Below are positions 47,032 to 57,100 of a stretch of DNA of 64,000 nucleotides, one piece after another. Each line of letters begins with the position of its first letter. Positions within the stretch are counted from its first letter, which is position 1. The DNA comes from Spinacia oleracea. Taxonomy: Eukaryota > Streptophyta > Magnoliopsida > Caryophyllales > Amaranthaceae. Below the pieces are notes generated by a model. It saw only the letters and a program-made list of their open reading frames with translations, was not told the origin of the DNA and did not search any database. The DNA is taken from positions 142,728,361 to 142,792,360 of the forward strand of contig NC_079492.1 in assembly GCF_020520425.1 (NCBI RefSeq), read 5' to 3'. Both the position numbers and the translations under genes were made by a program.

Positions 47032-48107
47032 GGCCTTGTTTGGCAAATGGCTTTTTGCTGGCTTTTTGGTTGGCTTTTGGCTGTTGGCTTTTTAATCTGG
47101 TCAAACAGCCAAAAATATGTTTGGTAACTGGCTTTTTAGCTTGCTGAAAAGCCAGTTTTTCCGCCAAAAATGAAAAGCTAAGAACACTAGCTTTTTGGAG
47201 TTGGCTTTTGGCTTTTCACTATCTAAATTACTTTTTTGTCCTTGTTTTTTACTAATTAACTAATAATAATAATTAATAATTAATAAATAATGACTAATGA
47301 CTAATGACTAATGACTAATGACTAATGACTAATGACTAATGACTAATGACTAATGACTAATGACTAATGACTAATAATTAATAATTAATAATTAATAATT
47401 AATAATTAATAATTAATAATTAATAATTAATAATTAATAATTAATAATTAATAATTAATAATTAATAATTAATAATTAATAATTAATAATTAATAATTAA
47501 TAATTAATAATTAATAATTAATAATTAATAATTAATACGGAGTAATTAATAATTAATAATTAATAATTAATAATTAATAATTAATAATTAAAAGTTAATA
47601 ATTACGGAGTATTAATTAATGACTAATAACTAAAAGTGAATAATTAATTAATCATTAATTATTAATGATTAATTAATAATTAATAATTAATAATTATTAT
47701 TAATTTAATTATTATTTTTTATTAATTATTAATTATGAATTATTAATCATTGATTATTTATTATTAGTTATTAATTATTACTCCGTAATTATTAATTAAA
47801 ATAATAATTTATTAATACTATTGCATAAAGTAATTTATTTTTAATTTATATTTATTTATTTGTAATTACGTTTTACTCCGTACACAATACACAGTATGTA
47901 TTGAAAAATGAATAAAAGACATTAAATGTCCTTAAATGTCATTTTACATAGCTACAGCCAACATCCAACAACTGATTTTACCAAACATATTTGTAACCAA
48001 TCCATAGTCAAACATCCAACAAAAGCAGCCAACTTGAACAGCCAGTCAAACCAGCCAAGTAAAACAGCCGACAGCCAACAGCCAACAGCCAATTGCCAAA
48101 CAGGGCC
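47032..48107. mobile_element. TIR element, 1,076 bp, containing a 7-bp repeat array
   Basis: Left GGCCTTGTTTGGCAAATGGC and right GCCAATTGCCAAACAGGGCC are inverted ends. The inverted similarity (repeated GGCTGTTGGCT-type words) continues for over 60 bp. AAT lies directly outside both ends, a possible 3-bp duplication. The superfamily is uncertain (hAT-like ends, wrong duplication length). No coding sequence. Confidence 0.65.
47290..47590. repeat. heptamer array: (TGACTAA)n then (TAATAAT)n
   Basis: About 12 copies of TGACTAA (47290-47373) change abruptly into about 23 copies of TAATAAT (47375-47533). After a TACGGAGTAA interruption the second heptamer continues to about 47590. Confidence 0.92.
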
Positions 48108-48670
48108 AATACTAATAAATTTCTATAAATCTATTTTAATTTATTTATTTTTGCACGAATTTCAGTTTTCAAACTTTTCCGAATACAAAGGTATACCTTA
48201 AAGGATCCAAAGAGTATAAATCTTAATTTCTTGCTATTTTAATTTACTCCCTCCGTCCCTTTTTATTCTTAGTATAAATCTTAGTTGTTTGTCCATAATT
48301 ATTTTGAATAGAAGATTGTTGTGTATCATTTTCCAAAAGAAAAAAACAAAAAAACAAAAAAAAAACAAAGCATATATAGAACATTATTGATTTCTCAAAC
48401 CATTTAATTCTCTATATTGAAAATGCTTTAAAAGTCCTTTTACATAAATTACTACTCCCTCTGTTTTTGTTCATTAATCTCTTATGGAATATTGAACAAT
48501 CCACTAAAAAAAGACATCTAAAGAATCTCATTTATGTGGCCAACGTGGGTATGAGAGAGAAAAAAAAAAGGATAGATGGAATATTTAGTGTTGTTAAAAA
48601 GGATAAAGGGACTACCTGCATATTTACTTGGGAAGGAAAGGTAATTACAATTGTGGTGTAAGGGTAAAAG
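48108..48670. other. intergenic DNA with Stowaway-end fragments
   Basis: TACTCCCTCCGTCCC near 48245 and TACTCCCTCTGTTTTTG near 48452 look like Stowaway left ends, but matching right ends were not found. Confidence 0.35.
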
Positions 48671-49547
48671 CAGGCCCGGTCCTGAGTTTTTGGGGGTCCT
48701 ATGGCGAAATAAATGTTTAGGGCTCCTTTCGAAATGATATGTCTAATAGTTAACTGAAATATATCGTTTCAATGTTGATGAAAAAAAGATGCATTAAAAT
48801 TTTCGTCCAATCCGCTTCTAGAATTTCACTGGCCTGCTCTGAGCACTTGCAAATTATTAGTAAAATAGATAATCACTTAATTACGGTATTAGGTAGTCAA
48901 TATGATAGGTTTATTATTTGATACAAGAAAATAGATTAATTTTAGTCCAGAGTTGTTATTTATTCTTGTTTTCATTAAATAAAGTTCGAAATTTCATTTT
49001 TCAATACCATCTAACATAGACTCATAGTCCATCATACAAGTAAATTCGCGTACAACTATTACCTGAATTACAACTGAATATTAAAAGTTAAATTAGATGT
49101 CAAGCATTACACAGGTAAGTTCGGTGTGGACTTATTTGTCTTGAACATAATGCTAACATGAAAGAGGAAGGTTTAATGAGTTAAGAAATTAACATACAAA
49201 AAATATGATTAGAAAATTAATTCCTCAGAAGTAAAAGTAAATTAAAAAAAATAACAAGGTAAAAAGTAAAACAAAAGTAACGAAAATGAAATGAGCAAAA
49301 GAGAGGGTGAAAAGTTGTTAAACAAAAAACATAATTAATACAACAAGCATGAGGAATCGAACCCACGATCCCTAAGTCAATTACTACTGCTTTACGCCTT
49401 TATCACTGAGCCAAAGATATTTATTTTGTTAATTAGCGTGTGTAATAATTATTATAGCAATATACTGTACAGATTTCTATTTTGGGCCCCTTTTCGCCTT
49501 GGGCCCTAGGCGGCTGCACTCCCAGCCTACCCTCAGGGTCGGGGCTG
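48671..49547. mobile_element. hAT-like non-autonomous element, 877 bp
   Basis: Ends CAGGCCCGGTCCTGAG and CTCAGGGTCGGGGCTG are inverted repeats. GGTAAAAG flanks both sides perfectly (48663-48670, 49548-49555), an 8-bp duplication typical of hAT. GGGCCC words follow the ends inward. A tRNA-like sequence lies inside. No transposase. Confidence 0.85.
49340..49425 (-). repeat. tRNA-like Pol III promoter sequence inside the hAT element
   Basis: On the minus strand TTGGCTCAGTGATAAAGGC (A-box-like) and GTGGGTTCGATTCCTC (perfect GGTTCGATTCC B box) are spaced as in a tRNA gene. The acceptor and anticodon stems do not pair well, so it is a SINE or tRNA relic. Confidence 0.6.
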
Positions 49548-49685
49548 GGTAAAAGGGGAACAATTGTTGAACAAATAAGGAAATATTCTAAAAAGGGCTA
49601 TAAAAAAAATATCCCAATACAGAAAGGGCACTAATAAACAAGAACGGATGGAACGTACGTTTTATTAATTTACGAAAAATGGGTA

Positions 49686-50156
49686 TGTTCCAGTCATCGG
49701 AATACAAATTGTTTGGTCTCCCAATTGGATCTCCCAATTGGACACCAATTGGGCCAGCAGTCCAAAGCCCAATGGCTCTATACAACAACATCAAACCCAC
49801 TCTAACCCTACTTGGCTTGTTAGCCACCAACCAAGGCCCAAGGCCCAACTGTACTTAACAAATGACCTATGAAGACATTTACTACACAGACACTATAAAT
49901 AAGTCGCCAAGGCTCACACCTCAAGGTACGTCCAATTTATTGCCTTAAGACTACTCTCTAGAGAACTCTCTCTAGAATCCGAGCATTGTTCTTACTTAGG
50001 CATCGGAGGGTCTTTCCTCGGAAACACCCCCGAAGCTAGTGACATCGTCATTGTGCAGGTAAATTCGGACACAACTCATCCAAGCAAGCAAGATCTTCCA
50101 CATCAACGAAAAAGACCTTCATATATACGAAGCCCCATTATTTCAACAACGGAACA
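49686..50156 (+). repeat. probable solo LTR or LTR fragment, 471 bp
   Basis: Starts TGTTCCAGTCATCGG and ends ACGGAACA, so TGTTCC/GGAACA are inverted. A TATA box (49894-49901) is followed by CTTAGGCATCGGAGGGTCTT, wording typical of plant Ty3/gypsy LTR leaders. The two 5-base flanks do not match, so a target duplication is not supported. Confidence 0.55.
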
Positions 50157-50839
50157 CAAATGACCAATTAAGTTGATGTCGATTTAATCATAGAGCGAGA
50201 TAAGTTATTGTCAATGGTCACAGTTAGGCCTAAGTTAATGTCACCATGTAACTTTTCTTTTAACTAAATAGATAGAAATCTTGACCTAACCCGTTATTAT
50301 TGAATTAGGTTTAGCTAATTTTTTGCAGGTGCCCTCTATTCAAGCTCTCTACAATATGATGTTGTTTTCTTTCCACCCATTCATTTTGCTGAGAAGTTCC
50401 TCACAAAGAATATATAATTTACACCTTGCTCATTCAAAAGTGTAAGTAATTATTGAAATATGTTTCATTTAGGGCTAGTTTGGTTGACACTCTAATACAT
50501 GGGAAGTTTCATTTCCTAGGAAGTGAAGAGTAAAGAGATTGTTTGGTTGATATGTGGGTAGAAAGTTCTACTCCATTCGCACCGGGGAGGAGAATTCAAT
50601 AGGCTTATAAGCTAGCTCAATGGAGGTTCTACATTAAAACCAATTTGCAATAGTGGAATTAACCCCACAAACTTATAAGTTGAGATTTTATCTCTTGTTT
50701 CTCCAATATGGGACAACTTATACATGAATAACAATTGGGTTTCAAAACTTCCTTTATTTTAATGTCATTTTATTCCAACGCGGTACACCTCACATGTAAG
50801 TAAGTAATTAAAGTAACAATCGAGTTTCAAACATACAAC
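50157..50839. other. intergenic DNA with a MITE fragment
   Basis: GGGCTAGTTTGGTTGACACTC near 50472 resembles a PIF/Harbinger-like left end without partner. No gene is recognised. Confidence 0.3.
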
Positions 50840-50902
50840 CATAGCAGGTCATACAGACATATACTGCTGCCTCTTTATCTACATACATGCATCATATCAT
50901 AT
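50840..50902 (-). pseudogene. decayed remnant of the CBF-D C-terminal region
   Basis: Downstream of the CBF-D stop, another frame reads VDKEAAVY, matching VDEEAVY of the intact copies. Stops then follow and no LWSY-type end is present. Confidence 0.6.
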
Positions 50903-51382
50903 TCAATTCCTTGACTCATTATTGTCACCTGCAGATTCCATAACAACACTATCATTATTGTTTACGACGTTGCTACTCTCCCCTACAACCACCTCTGACC
51001 CATCACCTCGGAATGCCTCTGCCGCCTCGGCCGCTGCCTTCTGAATGTCCCTAGTATCCATCGATGCAGGAACACTCAACCTCCATGCTGAGTCAGCAAA
51101 GTTGAGGCATGCATTCCTACCTTTAAGCGCCAATGTAGCCACGTCATGGGCACGTGCCGCCATCTCAACTGTAGGATATGTGCCTAGCCATATGCGAGAG
51201 TTGTTGTTAGGGGATCGGACCTCACACACCCACCGGTCTCCATTCCTCTGCCTCACTCCTCTGTAAACCGGGTGCCTCGTTTCCTTGAACTTCTTCCGAC
51301 CCGCCCGCTTCTTCGGGCGGTTCGACGCCAATTCCATCTCGTCGTCATAGTGAGCCTCCCTCGGACCATTTCCATCATCCAT
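50903..51382 (-). pseudogene. CBF/DREB1-type AP2 protein, copy D, C-terminally truncated
   Basis: Intronless frame of 159 aa starting [12 protein letters not shown]. The CBF signature [16 protein letters not shown] (residues 23-38), AP2 (about 39-96, [16 protein letters not shown]) and DSAWRL are intact. AP2 position 14 is Val; position 19 is Ser. After [11 protein letters not shown] the frame ends ESRN and stops, about 55-60 residues earlier than in copies A-C. The acidic activation region and LWSY motif are therefore missing; a relic lies just downstream in another frame. If expressed, the product could bind CRT/DRE without activating. I list it as a pseudogene, but a short functional protein is possible. 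Confidence 0.8.
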
Positions 51383-51600
51383 AGTGAGTATTTGTTTGTT
51401 AACTACGGAGTATTTGTTTAAGTATTGAGTGGTTATAATAACATTATATCTACGTTGTTATTATAGGAGTAACAAAAATGTGTAGCAGAATCAAATGTTG
51501 TGTATTATACTACGTATATAATATACGTGTTTGCTGTTTCATACGCGGAATTAGATGCATGTACTAGTATCTTGGAGTATTATTCTGTTTTTCACTTCAA
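51383..51600 (-). promoter_or_regulatory. CBF-D promoter remnant
   Basis: TATAATAA lies at 51465-51458, about 80 bp before the ATG. The shared block at 51470-51550 keeps GAGTAACAAAAATG and TGTTGTGTATTATAC. The CACGTG of copies A and B reads TACGTG here. Confidence 0.5.
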
Positions 51601-51994
51601 TTATTTGGCCTTTAGTTGCTAAAATTACAAGTGGAAGAAGAAATAGATACTTTGCGTAACTTAGATGGGACAACTAACACTTTCTTCACCAGTTCGGTCT
51701 TACGACTCATACGATAAAGAATTAAAGATGGATATAGGCACTGCTGCAATAGGCCGTGTTTCGTGTCAGATCCACGTGATTTGGGCTTGGATAAGCATTG
51801 ATATGTGGCCCACTCCAAGTCCACTAGTTACGGTATCTTATTATACCAATTTTTTTAAAGGAAGGCTTAGGTATGATCTAACCAACCAAACTCACATGTC
51901 CTTGTGTCATGTCGTACGTAATTAACTGGTCGGCATGGTTTTTAAGTTGTATGTGCAAGAATCATTGATAAAAGATTGTGCTTAAGTCATATTA
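51601..51994. other. intergenic DNA, no gene recognised
   Basis: No convincing gene or element between the CBF-D promoter and the nested Stowaways. Confidence 0.3.
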
Positions 51995-52496
51995 CCTCCG
52001 TTTTAAAAAGATCTTTGCAGTTACTATTTGCACGGACTCCGGTGCAATGTTTGACCGTTAAAATATTCAATTTAGTATGACAAAAAATTGATATTTATAA
52101 AATACATTTCGAGATGAATCTAACAAGATATCTCATGATAATTTTTTATACTTCCTCCGTTCCATATATATCGCATCATGGTTGACTTTTACTCCTATAA
52201 CACATTACTTTGACTCGATCTTAATATCACAAATTACGTGTAAGTAAAAATTATAAAAAATTGATAATTAGAAAATATATATCGATACGAATATAACGTG
52301 ACCCCACATGACTACAATTTTCTTACGTATGAATCACAAAAAATGGCCAAAATCGTAGTGTGAATAGTGTAAAAAACCAAATGGTGCGATATTAACGGAA
52401 CGGAGGAAGTAGATATAATAGTGAGAATTTATTGTCAAAGTTTTGATTTTTAGACACATTTTTCAAAGTATAAAGATCTTTTTGAAACGGAGGTAG
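51995..52496. mobile_element. Stowaway-like MITE (outer), interrupted
   Basis: CCTCCGTTTTAAAAAGATCT on the left and AGATCTTTTTGAAACGGAGG on the right are inverted ends near TA dinucleotides. Another Stowaway lies inside. Confidence 0.75.
52151..52409. mobile_element. Stowaway MITE (inner, nested), 259 bp
   Basis: Ends CTTCCTCCGTTCCATATA and TTAACGGAACGGAGGAAG, flanked by TA, inserted inside the 51995 element. Confidence 0.85.
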
Positions 52497-52798
52497 TAAT
52501 TAATGTATAATGCTTACTGGATATTGATAATTGTTAGATGCTTACAGAAATTAAGCATAAGTTTCAGAGCTGGAACTGTAGAGCAGTTCCTATGGAGGAA
52601 CTCCGTACAAGCTGGAGTACAGATAAGTTCCTTAGTGGGAACAAGCAACGAGGAGTTCTAGAGGGGGAACAATCAACATGCAGAGCGGCATAAAACATAA
52701 TACATAGAATAAGAGTTTATTTTCTATGATTCATTGTAAATATGTAGAAACTTGACTAATTATAGAACAAGATAGAAAGGAACACAAGGGGAAATAGT

Positions 52799-52837
<39 letters not shown>

Positions 52838-52984
52838 AATCGTGGGTAGGTAAAAATTATAAAAAATTAATATTTAGAAAATATATCAATACAAATCTAA
52901 CATTACCCCCACATGACTAAAACAAGGTCATGCCAGAGTTGTGCAGCTGATTATAAACCTGAGAGATGGAGTAATGTTGATTTG
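52497..52984. other. intergenic DNA with a (TA)n tract
   Basis: A TA microsatellite of about 34 bp lies at 52801-52834. The stretch 52560-52690 has repeated GGAACT/AGTTCC words and could be an LTR fragment, but ends were not resolved. Confidence 0.35.
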
Positions 52985-53310
52985 TAGGCTAAGTATCATA
53001 CCTTAAAGTTTGAACCAGTTCCTGTTTAACCTTGCAGATGCACTTATAGCTCTATCTAGCAGAATTTGGAGCTTCAAACCCCCACCAAGAATCTTGCTTC
53101 ACATAAACCTCATTAACCCAATTCACCCACAAGGAATCCTGCTTTTAGAGCATATTCCACACTAATTTCCCTATTGCAGCTTTATTCCATTTCAGAATAT
53201 TCGTAAGTCCAAGACCACCCGCTTTCTTGGCCTCACACATCTTCTCCCATCTAACATGTCAAAATTTGGAGCTAGCTGCATCACCTGACCACCAGCTTTC
53301 TTGGGGTTTT
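52985..53310 (-). pseudogene. LINE reverse-transcriptase relic
   Basis: On the minus strand one frame reads WSGDAASSKF, stop, HVRWEKMCEAKKAGGLGLTN, then WNKAAIGKLVWNML, stop. This is the order found in the zf-RVT region of plant LINE proteins (W-K-x-C-x-P/A-K-x-G-G-L-G). At least three in-frame stops show it is dead. Confidence 0.7.
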
Positions 53311-53539
53311 ACTTTTCCATCAGGCCTGGAGTATTTCCTCGTAAAATCTCTCTTGAATTATTTATCTACTTGCTTATGTTATTTATAATTTCGCAAAAAT
53401 AGTCTAGCAAGTTCATTATATACTACAATTCTTCCCCTCTTACAGTGTTCCGTTCGAGTAATAGACGACGGTTTATATTAACTTTTTTTGTTAGTGGTTT
53501 GACTTTGTATTTGTATAAAACATGTTTGGCAAAATAGAC
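53311..53539. other. short AT-rich gap before the gypsy LTR
   Basis: No gene or repeat is recognised. Confidence 0.3.
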
Positions 53540-54087
53540 TGTTGGATGCTACTGTAGGCATTAAAAATATGAAGAATGCCACATCATCATTTTTTGTCCC
53601 GAAAAAGTCAAATGTTGACTTCTATTATTAAATGTCAGATAAATTGTTTAATTTGGGTTATAAACCAAATAGGCCCATTTTTAATAAATGACGTTCATTT
53701 AATAGGAGTGGGTTATTTAAATGAGCTTAAGTAAAGAGGCCCATTTATCCACAAAAGGAAAACCCTAAACCTAAGAAGAGGATATAAAAAGTTCTCTCCA
53801 AGTCATTTGGCAGACAGACTGAACGTAGTATACAAAAACCTACTACTCTCCAGAAAAAACCCGAAGACGGCTTCCAAGCACACAAGTCTGACATCAAATC
53901 TCGGTGGAAGAAGAACAACAAGCACAAACGCCGTTCTACCTTCAAACCACAAATTCTTGCTGTTGTAGAGATCGAATCAGTGGATAAACATTAGAGATTG
54001 TACCCAAATACAAAATCAATAAAAATATATTTTGTTCACATTATTTTGATTCTGTTATTTTTGCAGACTCGTAAATTTGTGTTTACA
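53540..54087 (+). repeat. gypsy 5' LTR, about 548 bp
   Basis: TGTTGGATGCTACTG to GTGTTTACA gives TG...CA ends. A TATA box (TATAAAAA, 53783-53790) lies mid-LTR. The left border is inferred without the 3' LTR for comparison. Confidence 0.7.
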
Positions 54088-54090
54088 AAT

Positions 54091-54108
54091 TGGCACGCTC
54101 GGTGGGAC
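54091..54108 (+). other. primer-binding-site-like sequence
   Basis: TGGCACGCTCGGTGGGAC begins three bases after the LTR end. Position and the TGG start fit a PBS; I could not assign the tRNA. Confidence 0.55.
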
Positions 54109-54164
54109 CACTCTACCACTCATCTCCTTCTCTACAAAAAAAAAAAATCAATCTACCAACGAAG

Positions 54165-57100
54165 ATGGCTGCTCAACAAACCGTTTCCATGTCCGATGCT
54201 GAGAAGGCCGCTATGGTGAAACAAAGGGCGGCAGAATTGGCTGAGATGATGAAAGGGCGTGACGAGGGTATACGCACCAGAGGAATGAAGAACGCTGATC
54301 TGAATGAGGCTGCTTCGAGTCTGCGTTCGGCTCCTATCACCACCAAAACAAGGAGAAAGAGCCATGTCCGTGCTTCCTCCGACGTGTCCCCGAATCCGTA
54401 TTACCGCAAATCCCGCAACATCCCTGTTTTCGGGTCCTTTCCTGCTGAAGGTGCACGATTCCTTATGCCCGGTGAAGAAGATATGCGTCCTCACCAAAAG
54501 CCTGACAGGCTGGTCATCCACACTAGTCCTTTGTTCGATCCTTTCTATGTAGAAAGCGATGCAAAGAGTAGTACCGGGTCTTCTCCAACGTCACCCCTCA
54601 AAGTATCAGATTGTGAAGAATCGGTCCAGTCCCTACAGACCGACATTGCGGAGGTGATGGCGATCGAATCAAAGACCGTTGAGGAGCAGCTTGCCGAAAT
54701 GAAGGGCATGATCGTGAAGCTCATGAAGGATGGCGAGGAGAAAGACGAGGAAATCAAGAAGCAGAATGAGAGGATTTCCTCCTTAACCAAAAAGCTCAAG
54801 AAACAGGAAGAGAGCGCAGACGAAGAGAACGACGACTCTGAAGGGAGTACGACTTCAAAATCTACCACAAAGGGTGAAAAACCCGACGACACATTCACCA
54901 TGAAAAAGATCCAGGACATGATAACAAATGCGGTGAAGAATCATATCGTCGGAAGCTCCGGCCCTAGTCATCTTTATGAGAAGCCGTACACGAAGAGAAT
55001 CGATCACTTAAGGATGCCCGTCGGTTATCAACCTCCGAAGTTCCAGCAGTTTGACGGAAAGGGGAACCCCAAGCAGCATGTAGCCCACTTCATCGAAACG
55101 TGCAACAACGCTGGCACATCGGGGGATTTACTCGTCAAACAGTTCGTCCGTTCTCTAAAGGACACGGCATTCGACTGGTACACGGACCTTCCTGCAGAAG
55201 CCATCGACAGTTGGGCAGAAATGGAGGAAGAATTCAAGGCCAGGTTCTACAGTACACGACGTGTCGTCAGCATGATTGAATTGACAAAGACGACACAGTG
55301 GGAGAATGAGCCTGTTGTAGATTACATCAACCGGTGGCGCACTCTAAGCCTGGAATGCAAGGACCGTCTGACGGAGACCTCTGCTATTGCAATGTGCATC
55401 CAAGGTATGAACTGGGATTTGCTGTACATTTTGCAGGGCATAAAACCAAGATCCTTTCAAGATTTGGCTACCCGTGCTCATGACATGGAGATCAGTATCA
55501 CCAATAATCGTGGAGGAAGTTCTTCAAGTTTCAAGAAGGAAAAGAAGGACTTCAAGAAGCCTGAGAAATACGTGAAAGATTCAACCAAGGAGTCATTTGC
55601 CGTTGCCACTAGCTCTGCCCCTGTAAAAATTTCGGCGAAGCCTAAAACTGAACAGAAGAAAGGGCCATTTACAAAAGATGCTCGGAGAGATAAGCCAACG
55701 CTTAAAGAACTCCAAGCAAAGAAGTATCCATTTCCAGATTCAGACTTGGCCGGCATGTTGGACGATTTGTTGGAGAAGAAGGTCATAAGCTTGCCTGAGT
55801 CCAAGCGCCCTGATCAAATGGGAAGGACATCTGACCCAAACTTTTGCCCTTACCATCGAATAGTGAGCCATCCTATCGAAAAGTGCATCACTCTCAAGGA
55901 GAGAATCATGCAACTTGCAACAGAAGGGAGGATTGTGCTAGATCTGGATGAAGCGGCGGAGTCCCATCATGCTTCAGTCATCCAGTTTGGAAGTTTGGAT
56001 CCCATTTTGATAATAGATCCCGTCAAGAATTCTGCGTCCACCCCTCTACCTCGCAAGGAAGATGAGGAAGGATGGACATTAGTGACGAGAAGGAAGAAGA
56101 GAAAGCAAACGAAGCTAGAAGAGCAACCTCCTCTTCGTCAAAAGCAACACCAGAAAAGAAACAAATCCAAAAGTTCGCATGTCACGAGAAACAAAGGTCT
56201 CGTGAAAAAGAAGAGCACCTCGCGCGACAGTTTTCCCACAAAGGAGGTACGAAAGCATGTCACATTAAATGATTTCCTTCCGCAGGAATACCTCGGCGAA
56301 ATTTCTGTCAACACAGTGACCTGTAGCGTGGCGGAAGAAGAAGAGAAAGAAGAGAAAAGTCTAGTCTCTGAAGGGCTAAACCATGAAAGAGACCCTGAAA
56401 GAGATGCAAAGATTCTGGCGTTGTTAGGTACAGTCCCTTCTCGAATGGGTTGGCGCCAAGCTTTATCCCTACCCGAAGAAATGAGGTTCGCCCTTGCACG
56501 TGCCATAGAAAATCCGACGCAATATACATCGAAGGAAAATATTGAGCAAGGGATCTACGAAAATCACCCTGAGCGTTGTGCTGCATGCAGTGCGGCCTTG
56601 GCATTCACAGACGAAGACCTTATGTTGGGTTCAAAGCCTCACAACAGACCTCTCTTTGTATGTGGATACATCCGCAAGAAAAAGATCAACCGCATCTTGG
56701 TAGACGGAGGTTCCGCAGTGAACATAATGCCGAAGTCCACCATGACGAAGTTGGGAATCACCGAAAGTGAGTTGACCGAAAGTCGATTGATGATCCAAGG
56801 ATTCAATCTAGGCGGGCAACGAGCCATCGGTATGATAAGAGTTGATCTGACTATCGGAGAAATGACTGCAACAACGATTTTTCATGTCATTGATTCGAAT
56901 ACTTCATATCGCCTATTGCTAGGCCGACCTTGGATGCACGAAAATGGAGTAGTAGCCTCAACCTTGCATCAATGCTTCAAATATTACAGAAACGGTGAAA
57001 GAAAGGTGAATGCGGACGTGAAGCCATTCTCTGAAGTAGAGTCTCATTTTGCCGATGCGAAATTCTATGCCAGCCAAGGAGAGCCTGTTGAAGTAATGCC

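Noticed and set aside
47290..47590. Interstitial telomere or CRISPR-like array
   Set aside because: The 7-bp period recalls telomeres, but the units TGACTAA/TAATAAT are not TTTAGGG, and there are no spacers.
49340..49425. Functional tRNA gene
   Set aside because: A and B boxes are good, but acceptor and anticodon stems do not pair, and it lies inside a hAT element.
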